Positions 1-10,325 of a DNA stretch of 64,000 nt are shown piece by piece. Numbering within the stretch: position 1 is the stretch's first letter; each line of letters opens with the position of its first letter. The notes under the pieces are model-generated. The model was given only the letters and a program-made list of their open reading frames with translations. It was not told the origin of the DNA and searched no databases. Origin of the DNA: DATFFO01 sp963772815 (GTDB lineage: Bacteria > Actinomycetota > Acidimicrobiia > Spongiisociales > ZC4RG35); NCBI GenBank assembly GCA_963772815.1, contig CAVYYV010000003.1, positions 1 through 64,000 on the forward strand. Reading direction: 5' to 3'. Both the position numbers and the translations under genes were made by a program.

Positions 1-56
1 CTGACTCACACTCAAGATCGAGTGGGGGGAACGCCCAGGGAGTCAGGGCAGAACCA

Positions 57-91
57 GTGGGAGGAGGGCGCGCCCCTCCTCCCCACTTTTT
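57..91 (+). terminator. Intrinsic terminator of an upstream gene
   Basis: A strong GC-rich hairpin (arms about 57-68 and 73-86, loop CGCG, one bulged base) is followed directly by five T residues at 87-91. This is the classical form of a Rho-independent terminator on the plus strand. The gene it serves lies to the left of the window. Confidence 0.75.
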
Positions 92-232
92 CATTCCAGG
101 GCAGGGCCATGCATACTGACATTCATCTCTCGCACACAGCTCGTTCCCGGACGGTCAAGCGAGAGGGGCGTTTCCGCTCGATAATGCTGATCTGGTGTGG
201 AACTCGGTGACCAGAACGGGCGTCTAACGATC

Positions 233-1089
233 ATGAATCGTGTGCTGTGTTGTCTCTTGCTGATCTCAGGGCTTGTTGCTGCATGCGGAGGTAATCAGCC
301 AGGGAGATCCGGCGGGTTGGGGGGTGTCGACTCTGGCGGTGGACCGGTCGGCGAGGGTCGACCTGTTCGAACAGCCGGTGGCCGGCGCGCCCGACCCTGC
401 CGACCGGGCCGGAGTTGCTGACGAATTTGTCGAATGTGTTTATGGTCTCTGGCAGGGCGGCTGGTCGATGGACTTCGGACCTCCAGGGAGTGCTCCGAAT
501 CCCGAGGAGGCGGTGTTGCTGTTCCTTCAAGTTCTGGTCGCTCCCCACTTCGAACTACACCTTGGCTGGAAAGAGACGAGAACCGGGTGCTGTACACGCA
601 CCTGGTCGAGGGGATGCTGCAGAGATTGCTGTCATCGTGGCTGACAGGACGCAGGTCGGGGAACTCGATGCCGACGACAGGTGGGTGGTCGAGACGGGTT
701 CGGCTGGCCTCGTGACCCGGCCGAGTATAGACCCATCAACCGACGACGAGATACCAATGGATATCTGGCTCGACGCCGACAACCAGCAGGTGCCGACATC
801 GATCATCACCTCCCGCCAAGGCCCCGAACACTGCAACTGGGAATGGGTCAGCTTCCTCACCTTCGATGATCGCCAGTACATCCCGAGATCCACACAGGAG
901 TCCTGGCACGAGTCGGATTCACTGCCTACGACGAAAACGCTGAACTCACCCGAGACCGCCACAAACACCGGATACCACCGTGAGGACCGCCAGCTCTGGA
1001 TGTCAGCGGATCGGACCACCACCTACGTGGTCGACAACGACCGCGTCGAAGCCTGGGGCACCACCGACGAACCCATCGGCTGCGCCTAA
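233..1089 (+). pseudogene. Frameshifted secreted lipoprotein
   Basis: ATG at 233 opens a lipoprotein signal peptide (MNRVLCCLLLISGLVAACGG, lipobox VAAC), so the product was exported and lipid-anchored. The coherent protein then jumps frame several times. About 318-530 reads on in a second frame (EFVECVYGLWQGGW, NPEEAVLLFLQ). About 566-613 returns to the first frame (RDENRVLYTHLVEG). About 616-1089 is in the third frame (AVIVADRTQVGELDADDRW, IPMDIWLDAD, VEAWGTTDEPIGCA) and ends at TAA 1089. Joined, the pieces make one protein of roughly 280 residues that resembles small actinobacterial lipoproteins of unknown function. At least three frame changes mean it is dead, or the sequence here is poor. 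It lies next to other broken genes. Confidence 0.6.
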
Positions 1090-1391
1090 AGAACGCACCC
1101 GTCATCCACAAGGCCGGGCGGGAGGTGCCGATCTGCTCGGTCCTTTGAAGCGGTTGATATCAATTGATCGGCGCTAGCTCCTGAATTCTGATTTCGCATC
1201 AGGCGGAACCCCTTGAGCAACACTCAAAATGAGAGTGTGACGTTTTCTGTCTCATTTCGGTGGCGTTTCACAGCTGACCGACAAATGTGGGGGGAGGGAG
1301 CACCGGCTCCGAGCCGGTGCTCCCTCGGGCGGGGTACGGGCCATCCTCGGGCGCGGTAACCCAGACCTACCTAGACTCCCCGCTGGTCTCG
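1090..1391. other. Intergenic stretch without a recognisable gene
   Basis: No open frame here has a credible start or protein-like composition. It is less GC-rich than most of the window and contains one perfect stem-loop (listed separately). Confidence 0.5.
1296..1324. repeat. Perfect 12-bp stem-loop
   Basis: Arms 1296-1307 and 1313-1324 are exactly complementary (GGGAGCACCGGC / GCCGGTGCTCCC) with a 5-nt loop. No T-run follows on either strand, so a factor-independent terminator is uncertain. It may be a transcript-end structure or a remnant of a mobile repeat. Confidence 0.5.
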
Positions 1392-1727
1392 ATGGACTCG
1401 ATCACAGCGACCTGTCTGGCGGTTGGTCTCATGGCTCTGGGATCGTGCTCTCCCGGCCGCAACCCGCCTCCCACAGCCAAGAATTCCGAGGGCCTTGTCC
1501 CTGATGGTCATGTACGACTGTCACGGCGACTGCGAGGAGCCGGCGGTCAGCTAGGGGGCACTTCTACGCCGTCGCCTGCGACGGATTCGGAGATGCTGGG
1601 GGCGACCATTGCCGTAGCTGATCCCCGATCGCCGCTCGAGGTCCCCTACGCAGAGGCCCGGCTAATTTCGCGGCGTCGACCCGGCAGAGGCAGTCGCTCT
1701 CGGACCGACCTCGCCGTCATGGTGTAG
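1392..1727 (+). pseudogene. Lipoprotein-like fragment, probably degenerate
   Basis: ATG 1392 starts a signal-like N-terminus (MDSITATCLAVGLMALGSC) with a plausible lipobox (LGSC). After about 30 residues the composition becomes Arg/Ser/Pro-rich and unlike a folded exported domain, which suggests a frame change. Another frame near 1505-1555 has a Cys-rich stretch ending in a stop. I do not recognise a family. There is no good ribosome-binding site. The fragment sits between a broken lipoprotein gene and a broken transposase, so a decayed gene is the most economical reading. Confidence 0.3.
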
Positions 1728-1885
1728 GCCACAGCAAGGTTGGTGGGCGGCCCGTTCGCAAGACCACCTGCACGACGAGCGGCTCGAGTCTCAACTCCGG
1801 TCAATGGCGCCTTGAGCTCCTACACCGCGTCGAAATCGGTCCGAACAGCCGACATCTGATAGAAGAGGTGGCCTGGAGGAAAGCC

Positions 1886-2222
1886 CTAGCGATCGACAGA
1901 TGTATCGAGCTGCCCGCTCGTAAGCGCCTCAGCCAGTTCCGCCACGCTCGCGGCCGCTTCTTGCTCCGTCTTGGCGAAGAGCGTCGTCACGGGATCAGCT
2001 CTGTCGTCAGCTCGTCTGACCATCACGACCCACTCCTTTCCCTCGGGCCCTCCGGACGACGGACCACAGAAGGCCTGCCAAGTCGAGCAAGATCGACCCT
2101 GTCCCGAGCCTCCATTCCTTCCCCTTCGCTAAGACCTCGTATTGGAGCCCCTCAGGACTGGTAACAACGCGTCGGCGGCTCACCCGGCACACTCGACTCC
2201 CACTCTGGACCGTCGGCTCCAC
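1886..2222 (-). pseudogene. Small hypothetical gene with a frameshift
   Basis: Reading leftward from about 2222, one frame encodes RRRVVTSPEGLQYEVLAKG and a hydrophobic patch (SILLDLAGLLWSVV), then loses sense near 2040. In the next frame the sequence continues as a plausible polypeptide (KEWVVMVRRADDRADP, then TLFAKTEQEAAASVAELAEA) to TAG at 1886-1888. Joined, this would be about 110 residues with a helical, Ala/Glu-rich C-terminus. I do not recognise the family. The single frame change matches the decay seen on both sides. Confidence 0.35.
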
Positions 2223-2286
2223 ACCCCCGGCCGATCATATCCGTCCACCTGACGGGACCGACCGCCTCCAGAGTGGTTTGGCGGCG

Positions 2287-3590
2287 CTACGCGATGAACC
2301 GTGGTTGGCGGCCTCGTATTCGGCGGACGGGTTGAGTATGCCATTTGATGCCGTGGCGTCCGATTAGGCGCCGGCGATAGTTGTCGAGGTTGGGAATCCA
2401 TGCGCTTGTCTTCGGGTCTTCTCGATGAGCATGTGGACGTTCTCGACCCTGCCGTTGGAGGCGCGGCCGGTGCGGTGATAGTTGAAGATCAGCTCTGACC
2501 AGCGGCTGATGGTGTGGGCGAGGCGGGTGAGTTCTGCGATGTCGGCGTCGGCACAGAAGGTGTAGAAGGTGATCATGCGTCGACGGGCGGCCGCTTCGTC
2601 GACGGCGGCGAACACGTCCCGGAGGAGCTCTTTGGCGACGAAGCAGGCTGCGACTTCCCCGTGGGGGTCACCGGCCTCGAGCAGCGTGCACATCCACTGG
2701 AACCGGTGGTGGCTGAGCCGTTCGTATCCGGTCAACAGAGCCCGGCGGACCCGATACAGCGGATCGTTCTTGCGTCCTCTGTGTCCCAGGGTCTGGTTCT
2801 GGACTCGGCGACGGACCCCGTCGATGGTCCGGTTGGCCAGGCGGATGACATGCCAGTGGTCGACCACCAGGGTGGCCGAAGGGAGGTGATCTTCGAGGGC
2901 TCGGCGGTACCCAGCGGACGGATCCAAGGTGGCCAGGCGGATGTTGTCGCACCAGTCGGTTCCCCGCTCCGAAAGCCAGTCACCGACCACGTCTCGGCTT
3001 CGTCCCTCCAACACGTCGAGGACCCGGTGGCGGTCCAGGTCGACGATCTGGGTGGTGTAACGGGTGCGGGAGGTAGGGGTGGCGTTGAGGAACCGTTTCT
3101 CGTCCACCCCTATCGCCTCCACTCCCTCGAGCCGGCCCGGGTCGTCAACGTGGGGATCGGTGAACTCGGCCACCGCCTGGTTGGCGCAGTGCCATCCCAC
3201 CCCGAACTCGGCTGCGGCAGCCGCGACCGAGACCCATCGACGTTGACCATCTCGGCCGAGCCGTTTCCGGGCCCGTTCGGTCAGCACCGCTCGAGGGCGG
3301 ATCCCCGGCGTGTCTGCTCCGACCACGTGTTGACCTCACAGTCAGGCTCGGGACAGCGCCACCGCCGCTTCAATACACGCAACACCGTCGGGACGACCCG
3401 ACACCGGCAGGTCCCGCACCAACGTTGGGCATCGGCCATGACCCGTCGCCCGGGTCCCACAACCCGAACAGCCCGACCAAGTCGACGTCGGTCTCGGCGA
3501 ACAACCACAACTCACCGTCCACCTCCTGTTGGGCGCCGACCACGCAACCCAGGCATACCAACCAGAGCAGTGGCGCCGCGGCTACCTTCA
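2287..3590 (-). mobile_element. ISL3-family transposase remnant, multiply frameshifted
   Basis: The central frame (3326 to 2364) shows the ISL3 DDE transposase core: GVDEKRF, LDPSAGYRRALEDHLP, LVVDHWHVIRLAN, and the C-terminal SNGRVENVHMLIEKTRRQ block. The frame breaks just after HGFP. One base change restores NLDNYRRRLIGRHGIKWH to a TAG at 2287-2289. The N-terminal zinc-finger region is also split: GELWLFAETDVDLVG, CGTRATGHGR and CEVNTWSEQ lie in different frames between 3590 and 3300. So there are at least three or four frameshifts in an element that normally encodes one protein of about 400 residues. It cannot make an active transposase. I could not define terminal inverted repeats or a target duplication with confidence. 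Confidence 0.8.
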
Positions 3591-3871
3591 ATAACGGACA
3601 AGGGCTCCTCTTTCTGCAGACGTTCAATCCGCAGAATGGCGGGGCCCTTGCCCGCGTCATGGGATTACCGAATCAGCACCGGAACTCACAACGCCCCACA
3701 CTCCAACGCGTTGAGCCCAATTACCGACGGAGAAGGTCAAACCACATCGAGTGATCGCCCTGATGACGGCTCGCCTTGACTAACGACTGACGCGGGGAGC
3801 CAAGCTACCCGGCCACTCCACCCTTGTGCTTCGGCCGCCGGGCGACGCCCCCCACCCAGCCCCCGGTTTGT

Positions 3872-3899
3872 TTGACGTACCCCGGAGGAGTGCCATACT
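3872..3899 (+). promoter_or_regulatory. Promoter of the ilv-leu operon
   Basis: TTGACG (3872-3877) and CATACT (3894-3899) are separated by 16 nt, a good housekeeping-sigma promoter. The expected start point is near 3906, only a few nucleotides before the ATG of the leader peptide at 3910, so the leader would be translated from a nearly leaderless transcript. Confidence 0.6.
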
Positions 3900-3909
3900 G
3901 GCTCGACAC

Positions 3910-3942
3910 ATGCATCACAGCCTGGTACTCCTTATTCCCTGA
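3910..3942 (+). CDS. ilv-leu operon leader peptide
   Basis: ATG 3910 to TGA 3942 encodes the 10-residue peptide MHHSLVLLIP. Five consecutive codons (Leu-Val-Leu-Leu-Ile) are for the three branched-chain amino acids. It lies between a promoter and a hairpin/terminator pair upstream of ilvB, the standard arrangement of ribosome-mediated attenuation. When charged Leu, Val or Ile tRNA is scarce, a ribosome would stall here and prevent the terminator at 3979-4002 from forming. The function is inferred from arrangement and codon content. The peptide is too short for similarity evidence. Confidence 0.65.
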   Translation: MHHSLVLLIP

Positions 3943-3943
3943 C

Positions 3944-4002
3944 GTACACGCCCCCAAGACCGGCGTGTGCGTCCCTTGCCCTCCCCTCCGGGAGGGTTTT
4001 TT
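3944..4002 (+). terminator. Attenuator of the ilv-leu operon
   Basis: Just after the leader stop codon comes a 9-bp hairpin (3944-3952 with 3962-3970), which can act as the pause or protector stem. It is followed by a terminator with a 7-bp stem CCCTCCC/GGGAGGG (3979-3985 with 3990-3996), a 4-nt loop and six T residues (3997-4002). Together with the leader peptide this makes a complete transcription attenuator 38 nt before ilvB. Confidence 0.7.
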
Positions 4003-4039
4003 GTACCCCGACCGAGACCCACACCCCCGAGGCACCACC

Positions 4040-5748
<1,709 letters not shown>

Positions 5749-5752
<4 letters not shown>

Positions 5753-6255
5753 AGCACACACTGTCGGTCCTGGTCGAAGACAAGCCGGGTGTCCTGGCCC
5801 GGGTCAGCTCCCTCCTGGCCCGGCGCGGTTTCAACATCCACTCCCTCACGGTCGGGCCCAGCCACGAGCCGGGCCTGTCGCGGATGACCATCGTCGTCGA
5901 CGCCCCAGAGCTGGAACAGGTCAAGAAACAACTCCACAAGCTGATCAACGTCGTGAAGATCTCCGAGATGGGGGACCGCCAGGCGATCGAGCGAGAGCTG
6001 CTCCTGGTTCGAGTCAACGCCCAACCCGCCCGACGCCAGGAGCTGCTGTCCGTGGCGGCCATCTTCGATGCCACCGCCGTGGACGTAGGCCCGCAGTCCA
6101 TCGCCTTCCAGGTGGTGGGAGCCCCCGACAAGGTGAACGACTTTCTCGACCTGGTCCGCCCCTACGGAGTGGTAGACCTGGTCAAATCCGGGTGGGTGGC
6201 TCTGGCCCGGGAAACCAAGGGCCGGGGGGCGGGTACCCTCCGGGCGGTCAACTAA
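5749..6255 (+). CDS. ilvN: Acetolactate synthase small (regulatory) subunit
   Basis: This 168-residue regulatory subunit activates IlvB and confers feedback inhibition by valine. The first 75 residues form an ACT domain (LSVLVEDKPGVLARVSSLLA, RRGFNIHSLTVGP). The rest is the C-terminal ALS small-subunit domain (RELLLVRVNA, IFDATAVDVG). Length is usual for the family. The start ATG overlaps the ilvB stop (ATGA), so the two subunits are probably made in fixed ratio. ilvC follows after 30 nt. Confidence 0.96.
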
Positions 6256-6285
6256 GAGCTCCCCAAGTAAGGAACTACCAGGACC

Positions 6286-7290
6286 ATGGCAACCATCTAC
6301 TACGAGCAAGACGCCGATCCCGACCTGATCAAGTCCAAGCGGGTGGCGATCATCGGCTACGGATCCCAGGGCCACGCCCACGCCCTCAACTTGAAGGAGT
6401 CCGGGGCCGAGGTGGTGGTGGGCCTGCGGCCCGAGTCCTCGTCTCGCCAGGAGGCCGAAGCTGCCGGGTTGAAGGTGATGGACGTCCCAGAGGCCGCCGA
6501 GTGGGCCGACGTGATCATGTTGTTGGTTCCCGATCAGCACATGGCAGACCTGTATCAGTCACAGATCGCGCCCTACCTCGAGTCGGGCGACACACTGATG
6601 TTCGCCCACGGCTTCAACATCCACTTCGACGCCATCGTCCCGCCCGAGGACGTTGATGTGGCCATGGTCGCTCCCAAAGGGCCCGGTCATCTGGTCCGCC
6701 GCACCTATACGGAGGGCTCCGGCGTCCCCTGCCTCATCGCCGTCTATCAAGATCCCTCCGGGTCGGCTCAGGCCCTTGGCCTGTCCTACGCCCACGGGAT
6801 CGGAGGAACCCGGGCCGGCGTATTGGAGACCACCTTCGCCGAGGAAACCGAGACCGACCTGTTCGGCGAGCAGGTCATCTTGTGCGGGGGCGTGGCCGAG
6901 CTGATCAAGGCCAGCTTCGAGACCCTGGTCGAGGCCGGCTACCAGCCCGAATCTGCCTACTTCGAGACCCTGCACGAGCTCAAGCTGATCGTCGACCTGC
7001 TGTATGAGGGCGGGCTGTCCTGGATGCGCTACTCGGTCTCCGACACGGCCGAATACGGCGACTACACCCGGGGCTCACGGATCGTCACCGAAGAGACCCG
7101 CCAGGAGATGAAGAAGGTCCTGGACGAGATCAAGTCCGGCGCCTTCGCCAACGAGTGGCTGGCCCAGGCCCGAGAAGGCGCACCCTTCCTGCTGGAGCAA
7201 CGTCAGGCCAACCGCGCCCATCAGATCGAGCAGGTGGGCTCCAGACTTCGAGACCTGATGCCGTTCATCGTCCCCAAGCACGCCCCATGA
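6286..7290 (+). CDS. ilvC: Ketol-acid reductoisomerase (NADP+), class I
   Basis: This 334-residue enzyme isomerises and reduces acetolactate to dihydroxyisovalerate with Mg2+ and NADPH. The N-terminal Rossmann fold has IIGYGSQGHAHALNLKESG and a basic/Ser-rich loop (LRPESSSRQ) suited to the NADPH phosphate. The C-terminal knotted helical domain carries the metal ligands around ETDLFGEQVILCGG and the later SDTAEYGD region. Short class I length. The start is preceded by AAGTAAGGAACTACC, a usable ribosome site. It sits third in the ilvBNC order typical of actinobacteria. Confidence 0.97.
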   Translation: MATIYYEQDADPDLIKSKRVAIIGYGSQGHAHALNLKESGAEVVVGLRPESSSRQEAEAAGLKVMDVPEAAEWADVIMLLVPDQHMADLYQSQIAPYLESGDTLMFAHGFNIHFDAIVPPEDVDVAMVAPKGPGHLVRRTYTEGSGVPCLIAVYQDPSGSAQALGLSYAHGIGGTRAGVLETTFAEETETDLFGEQVILCGGVAELIKASFETLVEAGYQPESAYFETLHELKLIVDLLYEGGLSWMRYSVSDTAEYGDYTRGSRIVTEETRQEMKKVLDEIKSGAFANEWLAQAREGAPFLLEQRQANRAHQIEQVGSRLRDLMPFIVPKHAP

Positions 7291-7391
7291 CACTCCGCCT
7301 CCTCTCCACCGTTTCGGCCGTGCCCTCGGCTCAGGCCGGACTCCAGGCCTCTGTCGGGACGTGGCTCGGTCTTCAACGGCCGGGCGTCTGA
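7287..7391 (+). CDS. Possible leuA leader peptide
   Basis: An ATG overlapping the ilvC stop (ATGA) opens a 34-codon frame beginning MTLRLLSTVSAV, with three CTC leucine codons in the first six positions. It ends just inside a perfect hairpin (7378-7385 with 7398-7405, GGCCGGGC/GCCCGGCC) in the 162-nt ilvC-leuA gap. This could be a translationally coupled leucine sensor controlling leuA. No T-run follows the hairpin, so any control would act on translation or by Rho rather than by an intrinsic terminator. Chance cannot be excluded. Confidence 0.3.
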   Translation: MTLRLLSTVSAVPSAQAGLQASVGTWLGLQRPGV

Positions 7392-7405
7392 TCGGCGGCC
7401 CGGCC
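7378..7405 (+). promoter_or_regulatory. Hairpin in the leuA leader region
   Basis: A perfect 8-bp stem (GGCCGGGC 7378-7385, GCCCGGCC 7398-7405) with a 12-nt loop sits 48 nt before the leuA start. It contains the stop codon of the preceding short open frame. It could protect the transcript or act in regulation. No U-tract is present. Confidence 0.4.
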
Positions 7406-7452
7406 TTCCCGCCGAGACCCACACACACACCGAAAATCCAAAGGAGAGAACC

Positions 7453-8985
7453 GTGAGCAACCAAGACCGACTGGTCATCTTCGACACCACCCTGCGCGAC
7501 GGAGAGCAGGCACCCGGCATCGCCCTCACGCCGGACGAGAAGGTAGCCATAGCCCACCAGCTGGGCCGCCTGCAAGTAGACGTCCTGGAGGCGGGATTCG
7601 CCGCTTCCTCCCCCGGCGACTTCGAGGCCGTGTCACGGATCGCCTCTGGAGTGAGAGGCCCGGTGATCGCCAGCCTGGCGCGGGCCTATCCCGACGACAT
7701 CGACCGGGCTGCCGAGGCCCTCAAGGAGGCGGATAGGTTCCGCATCCATGTGTTCATGTCGACCTCTCCGATCCATATGGAGAAGATGCTCCGCATGACA
7801 CCCGAGGAGGTCATGAAGGCCTCCGTCGAGGGTGTCAGGCGTGCCCGTGAATACACCGACGACGTGGAGTTCTCGCCCCAGGACGCCACCCGCTCCGACC
7901 CCGATTTCATGATTGAGGTCTGCCGGAGGGCAGTGGAAGCGGGCGCCACCACCATCAACATCCCCGACACGGTCGGCTACGCCACTCCCGCCGAGTTCAC
8001 CGATCTGATGAAGCGAGTGTTCGCCGAAGTCAAAGGGGACCGCGACGACGTGATCATGTCGGTGCATTGCCACAATGACCTGGGCCTGGCCGTCGCCAAC
8101 TCGCTTTCGGCCATCTCGGCCGGCGCCCGCCAGATCGAGGGTGCCATCAACGGAATCGGTGAACGGGCCGGCAACACTTCGATCGAAGAGATCATCATGG
8201 CAGTCAAGACCCGTCGGGACGCCTTCGGCGTCGAGGTCGGAGCCGACACGACCCAGATCTTCGAGACCAGCCGCCTCGTGTCGAGGCTGACCGGCTACCC
8301 GGTCCAGTACAACAAGGCGATCGTGGGCCGCAACGCCTTCGCCCACGAATCCGGCATCCACCAGCACGGAGTCCTGCGAGCCCGAGACACCTACGAGATC
8401 ATGGACGCGGCCGACGTGGGCCAGGAAGGCGGACAGATCGTCCTGGGCAAGCACTCCGGTCGGGCCGGTTTCGCCGATGCTCTGGCCAAGATCGGGATCT
8501 CCCTTGAGGCCGATGACTTCGCCCGTGCGTTCGACCGGTTCAAGGCCGTGGCCGATCGCAAGATACAGGTTGGAGAAGACGAGTTGAGGGCGATAGTCAC
8601 CGACGAGACCGACTACACCGGAGCGCAGCGCGTCCTGCTCATGGGCCTCGAAGTGGCGGGCGGAAACGAGACCACACCCCGGGCCACGGTGACGCTGTCG
8701 GTAGACGGCCAGGCGCGGAGCTACACCGGGAGCGGAGACGGCATGGTCCATGCCTCGTTTGCCGCCATCAAACAGGGCTTCGATCTCGACGATGCCCGAT
8801 TGGTCGACTACCGGGTGGTGCCGGTCACCTCGGGCGCCGACGCCATGGCCGAGGTGAGCGTCGTGGTTCGCGTCGGCGATCAGACCTTCGCGGGCCGAGC
8901 CGTCAACACCGATGTGGTGGAGGGCTCGGCCCACGCCTTCGTCGAGGCGTTCAACAAGACCCAGACCCGGGTGACAACCGGGTAG
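7453..8985 (+). CDS. leuA: 2-isopropylmalate synthase
   Basis: This 510-residue Claisen-type synthase condenses 2-oxoisovalerate and acetyl-CoA, the committed step to leucine. The HMGL-like TIM barrel starts with DTTLRDGEQAPG (metal-binding Asp, catalytic Arg). It contains HCHNDLGLAVANSL with the zinc-ligand histidines and the ARQIEGAINGIGERAGN motif. Residues from about 365 form the LeuA dimer/allosteric domain that binds leucine. Length matches the long LeuA1 class. GTG 7453 is preceded by AAGGAGAG at ideal spacing. It is probably co-transcribed with ilvBNC upstream. Confidence 0.97.
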   Translation: MSNQDRLVIFDTTLRDGEQAPGIALTPDEKVAIAHQLGRLQVDVLEAGFAASSPGDFEAVSRIASGVRGPVIASLARAYPDDIDRAAEALKEADRFRIHVFMSTSPIHMEKMLRMTPEEVMKASVEGVRRAREYTDDVEFSPQDATRSDPDFMIEVCRRAVEAGATTINIPDTVGYATPAEFTDLMKRVFAEVKGDRDDVIMSVHCHNDLGLAVANSLSAISAGARQIEGAINGIGERAGNTSIEEIIMAVKTRRDAFGVEVGADTTQIFETSRLVSRLTGYPVQYNKAIVGRNAFAHESGIHQHGVLRARDTYEIMDAADVGQEGGQIVLGKHSGRAGFADALAKIGISLEADDFARAFDRFKAVADRKIQVGEDELRAIVTDETDYTGAQRVLLMGLEVAGGNETTPRATVTLSVDGQARSYTGSGDGMVHASFAAIKQGFDLDDARLVDYRVVPVTSGADAMAEVSVVVRVGDQTFAGRAVNTDVVEGSAHAFVEAFNKTQTRVTTG

Positions 8986-9041
8986 GGAGAAACCCCGAGC
9001 CGGTATCCTCGCCAACCCAACGCAATGACCGGAGGTAACGG

Positions 9042-10325
9042 ATAAACCCCTGGCTCGATCTGACCATCGTCGTGGTCCTGATCGCCTTGAACGGCTTCTT
9101 CGTGGCCGGTGAGTTCTCGCTGGTGGCCGTAAATCGCAGCCGAGTGGAATCCCGGGCGGAGGAGGGCGACCGACGAGCCTCGAGGCTTCTCAGGCGTATC
9201 CGTCACCTCTCATTTGAGTTGTCCGGCGCCCAGTTGGGTATCACGGTCACGTCATTGGTCGTTGGCGCCATCGCCGAGCCGACCGTGGCGGAGCTGCTCC
9301 AACCGGTCTTCTCGTCCATAGGCATCGACTCCCACGGCGTGGCCATCGGAACTGCTCTGGTCCTGGCCACGATCGCCCAGATGGTGTTGGGCGAGTTGTT
9401 CCCCAAGAACCTGGCGATTGCCCGTCCCTACCGCACTGCGCTGACGGTCGGGGTCCCGATGGGCGTGCTCAACGCGTTGCTCCGTCCGATCATCCGGCTG
9501 TTCAACGCATCGGCCAATTGGACCGTCCGGCTCTTGGGGATCGAGCCCCGAGACGAGTTGGCGGGGCTGCGATCATTGCAGGAACTGGAGATGATCGTGA
9601 GGGCCTCCTCGGCTGAAGGTGAGCTCGACGAGCAGGAGACGTCCCTCCTGACCAGGGCCATCGCCTTCGTGGAGAAGGACGCGGCCGATGCCATGGTGCC
9701 CAGGGTGAGCGTGCTGGGCCTTCCTGCCGAGTCGACCGTGGCCGAGCTGCGCTCTCTGTCGGTGTCCACGGGCCACTCTCGCTTTCCCGTCTACGAGGAA
9801 GATCTCGACGAGGTCGTCAAGATCGTCCACGTCAAAGACACCTTCGGCATGACCCCAGACCAGATGGAATCGACCCCGGTGGCCGACCTGGAGGGAAGCC
9901 TCGGTGTCGTGCCGGAGACGATGCGACTCGACAGCGTCCTCATCGAGATGCAGAAGACGGGCCGGTCCATGGCGATTGTGGTCGACGAATACGGCGGGAC
10001 CGCCGGAATCGTGACGGTAGAGGACATCCTCGAGGAGCTGCTGGGCGAGATCGAAGACGAGCACGACGATGTCGTGGCTGTGACAGGCCCCGCCGGAATC
10101 CTGTCCGGCTCGCTCCACCGCCATGAGGTGGAGGAGATCACCGGCTTCGACTGGCCGGAGGGTAACTACGAGACGCTGAGTGGCTTTGTAACGGCCGAAC
10201 TGGACCGCTTTCCCCAGCCGGGCGACGTGGTCAGATCCGGCGGATACCGAATCGAGGTGCTGTCGGTGGACGAGCACGTGGCCGACCGGCTGACGGTCAC
10301 GGCCGAGGAAGGGGAGAACCCGTGA
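9042..10325 (+). CDS. CNNM/CorC-family membrane protein with CBS pair
   Basis: A CNNM/DUF21 transmembrane domain (about residues 1-190) starts with LIALNGFFVAGEFSLVAVNR. A CBS pair follows (VPRVSVLGLP, HSRFPVYEEDLDEVVKIVHV, VVDEYGGTAGIVTVEDILEEL) and then a CorC_HlyC C-terminal domain (YETLSGFVTAELDRFPQPGD). The family is linked to Mg2+/Co2+ handling, although the old label is haemolysin-like. The first ordinary start is GTG 9072, which has no ribosome site and trims the first membrane helix. A GGAGG (9031-9035) lies 6 nt before ATA 9042, which would give INPWLDLTIVVV and a complete helix. I use 9042 as the likelier start. The stop overlaps the next paralogue. Confidence 0.88.
   Translation: MNPWLDLTIVVVLIALNGFFVAGEFSLVAVNRSRVESRAEEGDRRASRLLRRIRHLSFELSGAQLGITVTSLVVGAIAEPTVAELLQPVFSSIGIDSHGVAIGTALVLATIAQMVLGELFPKNLAIARPYRTALTVGVPMGVLNALLRPIIRLFNASANWTVRLLGIEPRDELAGLRSLQELEMIVRASSAEGELDEQETSLLTRAIAFVEKDAADAMVPRVSVLGLPAESTVAELRSLSVSTGHSRFPVYEEDLDEVVKIVHVKDTFGMTPDQMESTPVADLEGSLGVVPETMRLDSVLIEMQKTGRSMAIVVDEYGGTAGIVTVEDILEELLGEIEDEHDDVVAVTGPAGILSGSLHRHEVEEITGFDWPEGNYETLSGFVTAELDRFPQPGDVVRSGGYRIEVLSVDEHVADRLTVTAEEGENP

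Noticed and set aside
2514..3779. 421-codon plus-strand open frame across the IS element
   Set aside because: It is the complement of the recognisable ISL3 transposase and has no motif of its own.
3824..4039. Upstream extension of ilvB
   Set aside because: It would place the promoter, leader peptide and terminator inside the coding region, and the residues do not match the family.
7633..9015. 460-codon open frame antisense to leuA
   Set aside because: leuA is unambiguous on the other strand. The antisense frame has no motif or ribosome site.
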